64,000 bases of DNA from Pseudomonas fluorescens (lineage in GTDB: Bacteria; Pseudomonadota; Gammaproteobacteria; Pseudomonadales; Pseudomonadaceae), in the NCBI RefSeq assembly GCF_001708445.1, contig NZ_CP015637.1:3101001-3165000 (forward strand), read 5' to 3'. Position numbers and translations under genes: made by a program. The notes below the pieces were generated by a model. It saw only the letters and a list, made by a program, of their open reading frames with translations. It had not been told where the DNA came from and did no database searches. Below, piece after piece: positions 1 through 8,829 of this stretch (positions are counted from its first letter, which is position 1; each line of letters begins with the position of its first letter).

Positions 1-73
1 CGGCCGCGCCTACATGACCGCCGACAGCACCCTGCTGATCGACGAACAGGACCCTTTCGCCTGGGGCATCTGA
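1..73 (+). CDS. 3' end of proline racemase / 4-hydroxyproline 2-epimerase family gene (partial)
   Basis: Only the last 23 codons are in the window, ending at a TGA at 71-73. The visible tail reads GRAYMTADSTLL followed by a DPFAWGI ending, which resembles the C-terminus of the proline racemase / 4-hydroxyproline 2-epimerase family. In that family the enzyme interconverts trans-4-L- and cis-4-D-hydroxyproline in the cytoplasm. The three genes downstream match the later steps of the same pathway and lie on the same strand 42 bp away, so it is probably the first gene of the operon. The assignment rests on the short tail plus context; the catalytic cysteines lie outside the window. Confidence 0.6.
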   Translation, partial: GRAYMTADSTLLIDEQDPFAWGI

Positions 74-115
74 GCCTGGGCCCCTTTTTACTGAACGCTG
101 CAAGGAGCTAGAACC

Positions 116-1063
116 ATGAGCGACAACATCTTCACCGGCTGCATTCCCGCCCTGATGACCCCGTGCACCGCCGCGCGCCAGCCGGACTTCGACGCCCTGG
201 TGGCCAAGGGGCGTGAACTGATCGATATCGGCATGAGCGCAGTGGTGTACTGCGGCTCCATGGGTGACTGGCCGCTGCTCTCTGAAGCCCAACGCCAGGA
301 AGGCGTGGCGCGCCTGGTGGCTGCGGGCGTGCCGACGATCGTCGGTACCGGCGCGGTCAACAGCCGTGAAGCGGTATCCCACGCGGCGCATGCGGCCAAG
401 GTCGGCGCCCATGGCTTGATGGTGATTCCCCGCGTACTGTCCCGTGGCGCCTCGGCCACCGCGCAAAAAGCCCACTTCGCCGCGATCCTCAACGCCGCGC
501 CCACCTTGCCGGCGGTGATCTACAACAGCCCGTACTACGGCTTCGCCACCCGCGCCGACTTGTTCTTCGAGCTGCGCCGCCAACACCCGAACCTGATCGG
601 CTTCAAGGAATTCGGCGGTGGCGCAGACCTGCGCTACGCGGCCGAAAACATCACCTCCCAGGACGACAACGTCACCCTGATGGTCGGTGTCGACACCCAG
701 GTGGTGCACGGCTTCGTCAACTGCAACGCCACCGGCGCCATCACCGGTATCGGCAACGCCCTGCCACGGGAAGTGCTGCAACTGGTGGCCCTGAGCAAGC
801 AGGCCGCCAAGGGCGATGCCAAGGCCCGTCGCCTGGCCCGTGAGCTGGAGAGCGCGCTGGCGGTGCTGTCGTCGTTCGACGAAGGCTGCGACCTGGTGCT
901 GTACTACAAGCACCTGATGGTACTCAACGGCGACCAGGGCTACGCCTTGCACTTCAACGAAACCGATGCACTCAGCGATGCCCAGCGGCACTATGCCGAG
1001 AACCAGTACGCGCTGTTCCGCCAGTGGTACGCCAACTGGTCGGCTGAACAGAACCTCGCATAA
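116..1063 (+). CDS. lhpC: Dihydrodipicolinate synthase-family deaminase, probable 1-pyrroline-4-hydroxy-2-carboxylate deaminase
   Basis: This 315-aa TIM-barrel protein belongs to the DHDPS/NAL family. It shows the Schiff-base lysine in LIGFKEFGG (about residue 165) and the conserved tyrosine in VIYNSPYYG. The ATG follows AAGGAG by nine bases. In hydroxyproline catabolism this family member converts 1-pyrroline-4-hydroxy-2-carboxylate to alpha-ketoglutarate semialdehyde plus ammonia. An epimerase tail lies upstream, and a semialdehyde dehydrogenase and a DadA-like flavoprotein lie downstream; that setting decides the substrate, since sequence alone would also allow another DHDPS-type lyase. 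I infer a cytoplasmic enzyme in a four-gene operon. Confidence 0.82.
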   Translation: MSDNIFTGCIPALMTPCTAARQPDFDALVAKGRELIDIGMSAVVYCGSMGDWPLLSEAQRQEGVARLVAAGVPTIVGTGAVNSREAVSHAAHAAKVGAHGLMVIPRVLSRGASATAQKAHFAAILNAAPTLPAVIYNSPYYGFATRADLFFELRRQHPNLIGFKEFGGGADLRYAAENITSQDDNVTLMVGVDTQVVHGFVNCNATGAITGIGNALPREVLQLVALSKQAAKGDAKARRLARELESALAVLSSFDEGCDLVLYYKHLMVLNGDQGYALHFNETDALSDAQRHYAENQYALFRQWYANWSAEQNLA

Positions 1064-1122
1064 CCCCCGTGCGCCGCTGCGGTTCCTGCAGCGGCCAACC
1101 CTCTGTTTTCCAGGATGATCCC

Positions 1123-2694
1123 ATGACTCTGACGGGCAAGATGCTGATAGGCCGGCAACCCCTTTGCGGCACGCGCGAGGCGATCCGGGCCATCAATCCC
1201 GCTACCCACACGCCAATGGAGCCGGCCTACGCCGGCGGTGAACGCCAACAGGTTGAGCAAGCCTGCGCCCTCGCCTGGGCGGCGTTCGACAGCTACCGCG
1301 AAACCACCCTGGCCGATCGCGCCACATTTCTCGACACCATCGCCGAGCGCATCGAGGCCCTGGGGGACGAATTGATCGAACGCGCGAGCGCCGAAACCGG
1401 CCTGCCGCGCCCGCGCATACAGGGCGAACGCGCGCGCACCTGCGGGCAGCTGCGCACGTTTGCGCGCTGCGTACGTGCCGGGGAATGGCTGGACGTACGC
1501 GTAGACACGGCACAACCGGAGCGCCAGCCAATGGCCCGCCCCGACCTGCGTCAGCGCCACATCCCACTGGGGCCGGTCGCGGTGTTTGGCGCGAGCAATT
1601 TCCCCCTGGCCTTCTCTGTCGCGGGCGGCGACACCGCGTCGGCACTGGCCGCCGGTTGCCCGGTGATCGTCAAGGCCCATGGCGCCCACCCCGGCACCAG
1701 TGAGCTGGTCGGCCGCGCAGTTGCCCAGGCCGTTAACGACTGCGGCCTGCCCGAGGGCGTGTTTTCGTTGCTGTACGGCTCCGGTCACGAGGTCGGGATC
1801 ACGCTGGTGACCGACCCGCGCATCAAGGCCGTAGGCTTTACCGGTTCGCGCAGTGGCGGTATGGCGCTGACCCAGGCAGCGCAGGCACGGCCGGAGCCGA
1901 TTCCGGTGTATGCGGAAATGAGTTCGATCAACCCGGTGTACCTGTTTCCTGCCGCGCTGCAAGCCCGGGGCGAAGCCTTGGCACAGGGGTTTGTTGCGTC
2001 GCTGACCCAGGGGGCGGGCCAGTTTTGTACCAACCCCGGCCTGGTGATTGCGGTTCAAGGTGCCGCCCTGGACCGCTTCGTCAACAGGGTCAGCGAGCTA
2101 CTGCCGCGCAGCCCGGCCCAGACCATGCTCACTGCGGGGATTTTCAGTGCCTATGCAGAGGGCGTCGAGGCATTGACCCGCCACGCCCGGCTCGTTGCGC
2201 AGGGCCAGGCGGCGCAAGGTCCGAATCAAGGCCAGGCCCATCTGTTCCTGGCCTCGGCCGACGCGTTCCTGGGCAACGCCCATTTGCAGGCCGAAGTCTT
2301 CGGCGCCACTTCGCTGGTGGTGGCGTGCGCCGATGAGGAGCAAGTACGCCGGGTATCCGAACACCTCGAAGGCCAACTCACCGCGACCCTGCACCTGGAT
2401 GAAGACGACCTGGTGCCTGCACGCACGCTGCTGCCGGTATTGGAGCGCAAGGCCGGTCGCCTGCTGGTCAACGGCTGGCCGACGGGGGTCGAAGTGTGCG
2501 ACGCCATGGTCCATGGCGGCCCCTTCCCCGCCACCTCGGACTCGCGCAGCACCTCGGTGGGCACGGCGGCAATCCTGCGATTCCTGCGCCCGGTGTGCTA
2601 CCAGGATTTCCCGGACAGCTTGCTGCCGACCGCACTCCAGCACAGCAACCCGCTGCTGTTGCGGCGCCTGCTCGACGGCCGGAGAGAGGCGTAG
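1123..2694 (+). CDS. Aldehyde dehydrogenase, probable alpha-ketoglutarate semialdehyde dehydrogenase
   Basis: This 523-aa NAD(P)-dependent aldehyde dehydrogenase has the [10 protein letters not shown] segment (catalytic Asn), the general-base Glu in VYAEMSS and the nucleophilic Cys in [10 protein letters not shown] (about residue 302). The family oxidises alpha-ketoglutarate semialdehyde to 2-oxoglutarate, the last step of hydroxyproline and pentose oxidation. I chose the ATG at 1123 because the upstream GTG (1069) would add 18 low-complexity residues with no similarity to the family start. Its stop is three bases from the ATG of the next gene, so the two are translationally linked. 2,5-dioxopentanoate from sugar acids is an alternative source of substrate. 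Confidence 0.85.
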   Translation: MTLTGKMLIGRQPLCGTREAIRAINPATHTPMEPAYAGGERQQVEQACALAWAAFDSYRETTLADRATFLDTIAERIEALGDELIERASAETGLPRPRIQGERARTCGQLRTFARCVRAGEWLDVRVDTAQPERQPMARPDLRQRHIPLGPVAVFGASNFPLAFSVAGGDTASALAAGCPVIVKAHGAHPGTSELVGRAVAQAVNDCGLPEGVFSLLYGSGHEVGITLVTDPRIKAVGFTGSRSGGMALTQAAQARPEPIPVYAEMSSINPVYLFPAALQARGEALAQGFVASLTQGAGQFCTNPGLVIAVQGAALDRFVNRVSELLPRSPAQTMLTAGIFSAYAEGVEALTRHARLVAQGQAAQGPNQGQAHLFLASADAFLGNAHLQAEVFGATSLVVACADEEQVRRVSEHLEGQLTATLHLDEDDLVPARTLLPVLERKAGRLLVNGWPTGVEVCDAMVHGGPFPATSDSRSTSVGTAAILRFLRPVCYQDFPDSLLPTALQHSNPLLLRRLLDGRREA

Positions 2695-2697
2695 ACC

Positions 2698-3948
2698 ATG
2701 GCCGATTCCAACCCAACGGATATCGCCATCGTCGGCGCCGGCATCATTGGCGTCGCCTGCGCCTTGCAGTTGGCGCGCCAGGGCCGCCAGGTGGTGGTGA
2801 TCGACCCACAGGACCCCGGCATGGGGGCCTCCTATGGCAATGCCGGCCACCTGGCCACCGAACAAGTGTTCCCCATTGCCGACCTGTCGATCCTCAAGCG
2901 CCTGCCCGCCATGCTGCTGGACCCCATGGGCCCACTGCGCCTGGACTGGAAATACCTGCCCCGCGCCCTGCCCTGGTTCGCACGCCTGCTGTTGAACCTG
3001 CGCCCGGCCAGCTACCAGCGCACCGTGGCCGGTATTCGTGCGCTCAATGAAGGTAGCCTCGGCGCCTGGCAGCGCCTGCTCGACAGCATCGCGCAGCCGC
3101 AGTTACTGCGCCAGGACGGCTCGTTGCTGGTGTTCGAGCGGGCCGCTTCGCGCGCGACGCTCGAGGCGCTGCGCCAGCGCATGCAACAACAAGGCGTGCC
3201 CGTGGATGTGTGGTCAAGTGCCGATATACGCCGCGCCGCGCCACAGCTGAGCGAGCAGCTCCTGGGCGGGTTGTTTTTTCCGGCGACAGGGCACTTTCTC
3301 GACCCTTACCAGGTGGTCTGCGCATTAGTCAGCGCCGCCCAGGCCAGCGGCGTGCAGTTCCTCAAGCGGCGGGGGCTGGATGGACGGGTTGACGCCCAGG
3401 GCGTGTCGCTGAGCACCGACCAAGGCCCGTTGGCCGCGCGCCAGGTCTTGATCGCCTGCGGTGCCCACTCGGCAAAACTCACCGCCGCGCTGACCGGTAA
3501 AAAAGTCCCGCTGGACACCGAGCGTGGCTATCACCTGATGCTGCCCCAGGAACACGGGCGACTGCCATTCGCCGTCACCTCCCTGGAGCGCAAGTTCATC
3601 ATGACCCCCATGGCTGGCGGCTTGCGCCTGGCCGGCACCGTCGAATTCGCCGGCCTCGAGCGCCCGGCCAACATGCAGCGCGCCTGGCAATTGCAACGGC
3701 TGAGCGAAGGCTTGTTTCGCCAGGCCTTGAACGCGCAGGACGCCACACCCTGGATGGGGTTCAGGCCATCGTTGCCGGATTCGCTGCCCGTGATTGACCG
3801 GGTGTGCGATGGCAAGGTGTTGTTGGCGTTTGGGCATCAGCATTTGGGGTTGACGCAGGCCGCGGTAACGGCGGAGTGGGTGGTGCGACTGGCTTCAGCG
3901 CCGGCGACACTCTCCGGCATGGACGCCTATCGACTGGATCGCTTTTGA
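2698..3948 (+). CDS. DadA-like FAD-dependent D-amino acid dehydrogenase, probable D-hydroxyproline dehydrogenase
   Basis: This 416-aa protein opens with a Rossmann FAD-binding motif (IVGAGIIGVACALQLARQG, residues about 11-29) and the glycine-rich ASYGNAGHL that follows it in DadA-type oxidoreductases. The C-terminal part has the DSLPVIDRV and GHQHLGLTQA segments typical of the DAO fold. In the hydroxyproline pathway cis-4-hydroxy-D-proline is oxidised to 1-pyrroline-4-hydroxy-2-carboxylate, the substrate of the deaminase encoded at the operon start. Electrons probably go to the respiratory chain. The ATG sits three bases after the aldehyde dehydrogenase stop and uses GGAGAG inside that gene as ribosome binding site. 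Confidence 0.82.
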   Translation: MADSNPTDIAIVGAGIIGVACALQLARQGRQVVVIDPQDPGMGASYGNAGHLATEQVFPIADLSILKRLPAMLLDPMGPLRLDWKYLPRALPWFARLLLNLRPASYQRTVAGIRALNEGSLGAWQRLLDSIAQPQLLRQDGSLLVFERAASRATLEALRQRMQQQGVPVDVWSSADIRRAAPQLSEQLLGGLFFPATGHFLDPYQVVCALVSAAQASGVQFLKRRGLDGRVDAQGVSLSTDQGPLAARQVLIACGAHSAKLTAALTGKKVPLDTERGYHLMLPQEHGRLPFAVTSLERKFIMTPMAGGLRLAGTVEFAGLERPANMQRAWQLQRLSEGLFRQALNAQDATPWMGFRPSLPDSLPVIDRVCDGKVLLAFGHQHLGLTQAAVTAEWVVRLASAPATLSGMDAYRLDRF

Positions 3949-4015
3949 GAACACTCGCCGGGCGGGCGTCTTCCCAGGTGGCGTCGCCGCCTGACTGCAC
4001 ATCGCCTGCGTCAGG

Positions 4016-5026
4016 CTACTTGACCAAGCGCTTTTCCTTGGAGGGGCGGTATCCAAAATACGCGCTATAACACTTGCTGAAATGACTCGGCGACACAAAC
4101 CCGCATGCCACCAGCACATCCACCTGGGACAGCTCGGTGTGCTGCAACAAACGCCGTGCCTCGGTCACGCGCAGTTCCATGTAATAGCGCTGCGGCGTGG
4201 TGCCCAGTTGCTCCTTGAACAGCCGTTCGAGCTGGCGACGGGAGCGGCCGACATAGACAGCGAGTTGGTCGAGCTCAAGGGGCTCTTCAAGGTTGGCGTC
4301 CATCAGCTTGACCACTTCGCGTAGCGGCGCGCTGACGCAGACGTTTTCCGTCGGTTTGATGCGCCGGTAGCGCGATTCTTCAAACGCGAGGATGTCTTCG
4401 ATACCTTCGACCAGGGCTTTGCCGTGCAGGCCCTTGATCCAGTCGAGGGCCATATGGAAGGCACCGGAGGGGCTGGAAGCGGTGAGGCGGTCGCGGTCGA
4501 TGACGTAGGGTTCGCTGGTGACATGGGTGGCCTTGGACACTTCCGCAAGTGCCGGGCGATGTTCGGGGTGGATCGCGCAACGATAGCCCTGCAACAGGCC
4601 GGCGCGGCCGAGGAACCAGGCGCCGTTCCACAACCCGGCGAGGCTGACACCCTGCTCGGCGGCGGTGCGCAGCAGGTGGATGAAATCGTCGTTGGCCTTG
4701 AGTTCGGTGCGCAAGCCACCGCAGATCACCAACAGCTCCAGCGCCTGCAGCGCCGCGATATCAAGGCACGCGTCGGGGCGGATCACCAGGCCCAGGTCAC
4801 TGATGACTTCGCCCTCGTCGCAGCCAAAAGTGCGCGAGGCAAACAGTTCAGGGCGCAACAGGTTGGCGGTGACGAAGGTGTCGAGGGTCTGGGTAAATGC
4901 CGGCAAAGAGAAGTGTTCCAGCAGCAAGAAGCCGACGCGGGTGACCGACGCCGGCTGCTGGGAGGGATCATCGAGGTAGCGCAAGTTCTTGCCTTTCATG
5001 CCGCCGCTGAATTGACGTCTTTCCAT
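4016..5026 (-). CDS. AraC-family regulator with GATase1-like (GlxA-type) N-terminal domain
   Basis: About 336 aa. The N-terminal two thirds is a DJ-1/PfpI-like amidotransferase fold (VGFLLLEHFSLPAF, LLVICGGL, GLWNGAWFLGRAGLL). The C-terminal third is a double helix-turn-helix AraC/XylS domain (YVGRSRRQLERLF, SPSHFSKCYSAYF). It converges on the hydroxyproline operon, and AraC-type regulators of this group control hydroxyproline and choline/carnitine catabolism in pseudomonads, so I infer it activates the operon. The start is uncertain: in-frame ATGs lie at 5182, 5068, 5026 and 4999, none with a strong Shine-Dalgarno. 5026 is preferred because residues upstream look non-coding. Confidence 0.8.
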   Translation of the reverse strand: MERRQFSGGMKGKNLRYLDDPSQQPASVTRVGFLLLEHFSLPAFTQTLDTFVTANLLRPELFASRTFGCDEGEVISDLGLVIRPDACLDIAALQALELLVICGGLRTELKANDDFIHLLRTAAEQGVSLAGLWNGAWFLGRAGLLQGYRCAIHPEHRPALAEVSKATHVTSEPYVIDRDRLTASSPSGAFHMALDWIKGLHGKALVEGIEDILAFEESRYRRIKPTENVCVSAPLREVVKLMDANLEEPLELDQLAVYVGRSRRQLERLFKEQLGTTPQRYYMELRVTEARRLLQHTELSQVDVLVACGFVSPSHFSKCYSAYFGYRPSKEKRLVK

Positions 5027-5306
5027 CGAGGGTTGGCCCACTGTTATTGTTGATGCCGTGGGCGCCATCTTAAGGGGCAAATGCGGCGGCTGTCTCAGTC
5101 GGTACACTACGGCCGGCGCTGTACCAAGGTGCGCTGGGTCTCTGATCTTGTTAAAACCGGGCCCTTGGAAAGCCCGTGGCACAGCCTTACAAACGCATCT
5201 GATACGGTTTTTTCGTCGTCATCTGGGTCTGTATCGAAAACCGCCCGGGGCGGACAATGGCACACATCCCGACACTTCTGTCGCTCCCCTTCCCTTCGGA
5301 GGCCTT

Positions 5307-5390
5307 ATGACCAAGATGGCACTTTTCCTGTTCGGCTTTTTGGTACTGACCATCGGCATCGGCCTGTTGGCGACCATTTCGCCGGTCTGA
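5307..5390 (+). CDS. 27-aa hydrophobic membrane peptide
   Basis: The short frame begins MTKMALFLFGFLVL and is a single predicted membrane helix over nearly its full length, ending ATISPV. A TCGGAGG Shine-Dalgarno lies six bases before the ATG, which is stronger than for many larger genes here. The gene sits between the divergent AraC gene and a convergent LysE-type exporter gene, and its stop abuts that gene's stop at 5391. Function unknown; it would act in the inner membrane. The main doubt is size: support comes only from the binding site and the clean hydrophobic translation. Confidence 0.55.
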   Translation: MTKMALFLFGFLVLTIGIGLLATISPV

Positions 5391-6008
5391 TCAACTGGCA
5401 AACAGCATCGGATACAGTGATAGCACCAACAAACCCGCCATCGACAGGTTGAACAACCGCAACCAGCGTGACTCGCGCAACACATTGCGCAGGCCCGTGC
5501 CGCAGCCCACCCACACGCACACACTGGGCAGGTTGACCACGGCAAAGACCAGCGCAATCACCAGCACGTTGGTGACATAGCCCTCGACCGGCGTGTAGGT
5601 GGTGATGGCTCCCAGCGCCATGATCCACGCCTTGGGGTTGACCCACTGGAACGCCGCCGCCCCCAGGAAGGTCATGGGCGTGCCGTGCTCATCACTGCTT
5701 TCGGACATGCCGCCCGCGGTCGCGATCTTCCACGCCAGGTACAGCAGGTACGCCGCGCCCACATAGCGCAACAGCGTGTAGGCCCAAGGGAATAGCTTGA
5801 ACACCTCGCCCAGGCCCAGGCCGACCGAAATCACCAGCAGCATGAAGCCGATACTGATCCCCAGCGCATGGGGCATCGAGCGACGAAAGCCGAAGTTGAC
5901 GCCCGAGGCGAGTAGCATGGTGTTATTCGGACCGGGCGTGATCGAAGAAACGAAGGCAAACAGCACAAAGGCCGATAACAGGCTGGTCGACATAAACATG
6001 ATGGGCAT
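5391..6008 (-). CDS. LysE/RhtB-family amino-acid exporter
   Basis: This 205-aa integral membrane protein has about six hydrophobic segments and the family signature ITPGPNN (residues about 23-29) just after the first helix. LysE/RhtB proteins export amino acids or derivatives such as homoserine, threonine or lysine; the substrate cannot be read from sequence. Several in-frame methionines occur at the start (MPIMFMSTS), so initiation may be two to five codons further in. It stands alone, divergent from the noncoding stretch at 6009-6261. Confidence 0.85.
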   Translation of the reverse strand: MPIMFMSTSLLSAFVLFAFVSSITPGPNNTMLLASGVNFGFRRSMPHALGISIGFMLLVISVGLGLGEVFKLFPWAYTLLRYVGAAYLLYLAWKIATAGGMSESSDEHGTPMTFLGAAAFQWVNPKAWIMALGAITTYTPVEGYVTNVLVIALVFAVVNLPSVCVWVGCGTGLRNVLRESRWLRLFNLSMAGLLVLSLYPMLFAS

Positions 6009-6261
6009 CCAAACGGGCGGTATGCCTGCGACGATAATGGGTTATGGGGCCCGTTGCCCCGTACAGCCAGGGGTAGATCGAGGCGTACAATTTGATGGCA
6101 GCGCTTTCACAAACCTTTCACAGGCAAGCGCCTAAGTTGAACCCAGCTCCTAGTGAACATCCCCTTTAGCCCGCTCTCCCCATCGCGGGCTTTTCTTTGC
6201 CTTGGATTTGGCCGATGCAAAAAAAAGAGGCAAGCCCTTGGCCTGCCTCCATTGCCTGCTA

Positions 6262-6408
6262 TCAGCGCAAGCCAGGACCACCAGGCCCGCCAGGACCATG
6301 GCCACCGCCATGACCGCCGCCGCCCGGAGGCATGAACATCCAGCAACCGGACAAGGTCGACAGCAGCGCGATAACCACAACTGCCTTGGTTAGATAACTT
6401 AACTTCAT
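6262..6408 (-). CDS. 48-aa Gly/His-rich micro-lipoprotein
   Basis: The frame starts MKLSYLTKAV, has a hydrophobic signal segment and a lipobox LSGC with Cys at residue 22, then CWMFMPP followed by a tail of glycine, histidine and proline ending in LR. It should be exported, lipidated and processed to about 27 residues. It has the same design as the 44-aa lipoprotein at 16443 (signal, SGC lipobox, hydrophobic W/F/P patch, Gly/His-rich tail). A weak purine-rich stretch (GAGAG) precedes the ATG. Function unknown; the His/Gly tail could bind metal, which is inference. Confidence 0.6.
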   Translation of the reverse strand: MKLSYLTKAVVVIALLSTLSGCWMFMPPGGGGHGGGHGPGGPGGPGLR

Positions 6409-6620
6409 GACCACACTCTCTTACTTGACGAGATTAACTTCTCGCACGGTATGACAGCGCAAAACAAAGTGCGTCACGACTATCGTGTAACCTGATGGTA
6501 GGGTTTGTAAGGTGGGCGGTACACACTGCCCACCCACAGCTTGAGTGTCGCTGTATGCGTCACCGGGTAAGAACATGCCTGGAATTCGAGGAACTTGAAC
6601 GGCACCGACCGGAGAATTAA

Positions 6621-6872
6621 ATGGAAGAACTGATACAGGGGCTCGACGGGCCCAGGACTGCTCAGCAAGAACTGTTTTACGACCTGGAAGATGCGGCAGC
6701 GGTGATTGGATGGTCAGTGGTTGAACTGACAGCGATAGCCGCAAGCGGCAAAACCCCGGCTGAGGCGCAAGCGCTGATGAGAATATGCGCGCTGCTGGCG
6801 GCTCAGCAGGAAAAGCTCAGTGTGTACGCGGATGAAGTAAAAGACCAATGCATCCTCAGGCCCGACGCCTGA
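6621..6872 (+). CDS. Hypothetical 83-aa acidic protein
   Basis: The frame is helix-rich and acidic (MEELIQGLDG start, DLEDAAAVIGWSV, ALLAAQQEKL), with no signal peptide and no membrane segment. A GGAG Shine-Dalgarno lies eight bases before the ATG. No family is recognised. It stands between the divergent micro-lipoprotein gene (ends 6408) and the convergent frameshifted membrane-protein gene. It is probably a small cytoplasmic protein conserved in pseudomonads, but conservation is not testable here. Confidence 0.5.
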   Translation: MEELIQGLDGPRTAQQELFYDLEDAAAVIGWSVVELTAIAASGKTPAEAQALMRICALLAAQQEKLSVYADEVKDQCILRPDA

Positions 6873-6919
6873 CTGGGATGCGAGTGCAACTGGGCAGTGC
6901 CAGGAGGGGCATGCACCCT

Positions 6920-7551
6920 TCACTTGTCCAGATTCAATAGTTCGTGCATCCGCTCCCCTATCATCCCCCGCAACCAGGCTGCATGAAACTCCATTTCTTC
7001 CAGAGAACTACCTTCAGCCAATCGATATTCGGACACATTGCCCTTCGGTCCCTGGCATACGACGCTGAAATGGCCATGGCGATCAAACATGGCGACCACG
7101 TAGGGCAGATATAAATGATGTCGCTGAATGGCACCCGCACTTCGATGGGTTTACGGACGCGATGGGTGACAGTGAGTGTAAGGAGCTGCTGGTTTTCGTC
7201 GAACGTAAAGGCCTGCACTCGAGGCGCGGAGGAAGCCCAGGCAAGCATCACCCCCATGAGCACCGCTGTGCCAAGCAGGGGCAGGATAAGCCACGACTCT
7301 GTAAAACTCGTCCCATGACTGGGCGGCACACCTTGCATGGCTTCAAGGCCGAGAATAACCAACATCACCAGCCCGTAGCCCGGCAACAGCAAAAGCAACC
7401 CCACGAAGAAACCAAAAAGGCCCAGACCAGTGCTGCCAACGACCGGTATATTCGGGCCGTAATGCCAGATAGGTGGATGGGCGGCGGGGGTTTCACTGCC
7501 TGGTGCGGCTAAAGGCGTTGCGACGAGGTGAGGCGGGCTTTGACGATTCAT
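6920..7551 (-). pseudogene. Two-TM hypothetical membrane protein, interrupted by a frameshift
   Basis: The intact frame from 7551 codes for two membrane helices (GLFGFFVGLLLLLPGYGLVM and LLGTAVLMGVMLAW), then a soluble beta-rich domain up to PFSDIIY. After this the reading continues as poorly structured residues to a stop at 6961. If two bases are removed near 7108-7113 (an AT dinucleotide in tatatct), the frame continues smoothly as LPYVVAMFDRHGHFSVVCQG to a TGA at 6920-6922, giving about 209 aa. I therefore read it as a frameshifted gene, or a sequencing slip in an AT repeat. Function unknown. Confidence 0.6.
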
Positions 7552-7751
7552 CCAGCAGGCTCCAGGAATGCAGCACAGACGTTATCACTGCTGACCCTTG
7601 AAAAGGGCGGCGCCACGAAATCGTCAGTGAAAACGTCGCCCGATCGACGAACAAGGCAAAACGGCGCTAAGGAAGCAGCTTGAACGTGAACACGTGGTAC
7701 TTTTTTTGCCACGTTAGAGCCGTGGTCGACCGCTTTGCCGTCGAGCTGCAA

Positions 7752-8066
7752 TCAACTACTGAATGTATGTTCGCATGCGTTGCATTTGTAATTGTCCAAG
7801 ATGTATTCATCTACGGCTTTCCCTGCCACTGCTCCCGCCGTAGCACCGACTGCCAAGCCACCTAAAAAACCGATCACACCGCCAACGAGCGTCCCAACCC
7901 CAGGAAACAGGGCGCTGCCTATCGCCGCACCAGCAGCGGCGCCTTCCCCCCCGCCTGCTACTGCTCCTATCCCACCGGCTACGGCTCCAACGCCTCCTGC
8001 GACTTTCGTCCCGATATTTCTTTTCTGTGTTTTATCAGAACCACAACTTGGGCATGTGACTGGCAT
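7752..8066 (-). CDS. Zinc-ribbon protein with central glycine-zipper membrane segment
   Basis: This 104-aa protein starts MPVTCPSCGSDKTQ and ends with CNACEHTFSS, so two CxxC knuckles lie at opposite ends. Between them is a long Gly/Ala-rich glycine-zipper region (GAVAGGIGAVAGG, GLAVGATAGAVAGK) of the type that inserts in or self-associates at membranes. Presumably the two knuckles come together to bind one zinc. An AAGGAA ribosome binding site precedes the ATG. Function unknown; glycine-zipper domains occur in small envelope and stress proteins. It lies just outside the tRNA-Cys island. Confidence 0.65.
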   Translation of the reverse strand: MPVTCPSCGSDKTQKRNIGTKVAGGVGAVAGGIGAVAGGGEGAAAGAAIGSALFPGVGTLVGGVIGFLGGLAVGATAGAVAGKAVDEYILDNYKCNACEHTFSS

Positions 8067-8418
8067 GTGACTTCCTTGGCGATTTAGTTTTTCGTTGGTT
8101 GCGAATTTTTAACGGACGAACAGTTCGAGGTGCAGATAAGTGAACGCCAGATGACGCCGATCGAACCGCAGCGTGGTGACCCAAGAATGAAGATCAGGTC
8201 TTCAGTGTTCGGTCCCATCTCTCGACATCATCCCAAGTGATCGGCTGATGATTTTCTCTTGCTCACCAGCGACATAGGCTACTATTTCGCCATCATGGTG
8301 TCCACGGATCGCGCTTGGCCGATGCTGTTGAAACAGTCGGTTTTTCAGAACACGGTGGAATGGGGCGATCAAAGCGCCTCTTCCGTACGTTTCCACGTGA
8401 AATCTCAGCCTAAAGGCG

Positions 8419-8529
8419 CTGCCAACATTCAAAATTTCAATCTTCGATGCATGCTTTGATGCCTCAAGAACTGCCGCCGACTTTTTCAACACAATCGGCC
8501 ATTAGCGGACGCTTAGGCTCCTCAGCCTT
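8419..8529. repeat. 111-bp diverged direct repeat, copy 1
   Basis: This segment matches 12575-12685 without gaps, at roughly 85% identity by eye, and both copies lie just before a copy of the tRNA-Cys terminator/att repeat. On the minus strand both encode a similar stretch (SAAVxEASKxASxIEILNVGSA). The flanking reading frames then diverge completely. It looks like a piece of the mobile element adjoining the attachment site, or of chromosomal DNA duplicated with it. Confidence 0.6.
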
Positions 8530-8541
8530 GAAAATCGCGGC

Positions 8542-8632
8542 CAATAAAAAACCCCGTAGACGTTAATCTACGGGGTTTTCAAGAGTGGAGGCCGAGGTTG
8601 GAATCGAACCGGCGCAGGCGGATTTGCCCTCC
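8542..8632. repeat. Degenerate att copy A (tRNA-Cys 3' half plus terminator)
   Basis: Ninety-one bases matching 12807-12897: a terminator hairpin followed by 47 bases (8586-8632) of the tRNA-Cys 3' half up to the anticodon loop. This copy has four differences in the tRNA part, including GCCCTCC for GCAATCC at the anticodon, so it is the oldest or outer junction. It marks the left edge of the first islet. It is not a functional tRNA because the 5' half is missing. Confidence 0.8.
8552..8575 (-). terminator. Rho-independent terminator in att copy A
   Basis: CCCCGTAGA and TCTACGGGG form a nine-bp stem around a six-base loop, with a run of T on the minus strand past 8551. It is the same hairpin that follows tRNA-Cys, duplicated with the attachment repeat. 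Confidence 0.75.
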
Positions 8633-8714
8633 ATGAATAACTTTAATACTTTCAATAAATCAATGACAACTCAGTTCCGCAAACGCCATTCACTGCACAT
8701 CAGACACAAACCAA

Positions 8715-8754
8715 TAACAACTTAACAACTTAACAACTTAACAACTTAACAACA
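8715..8754. repeat. Tandem 8-bp repeat, unit TAACAACT
   Basis: Four perfect units of TAACAACT plus a fifth that ends A instead of T, in AT-rich DNA 75 bp upstream of the acetyltransferase gene. No spacers occur, so it is a simple short tandem array. It may be phase-variable or may space a promoter; nothing more can be said. Confidence 0.85.
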
Positions 8755-8829
8755 ATATTTTACAAGCATAAAATTAAAACCCAATGCTAAAGTAAAACCT
8801 TTGAAATATGCACAAAGGTAAAACAATTT

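Noticed and set aside
8105..8190. Possible transposase C-terminal remnant on the minus strand (TTLRFDRRHLAFTYLHL)
   Set aside because: About 22 residues with only a vague resemblance to transposase ends; too short to support.
8715..8754. Possible CRISPR array
   Set aside because: The units are eight bases, contiguous and without spacers, and no cas gene is present in the window.
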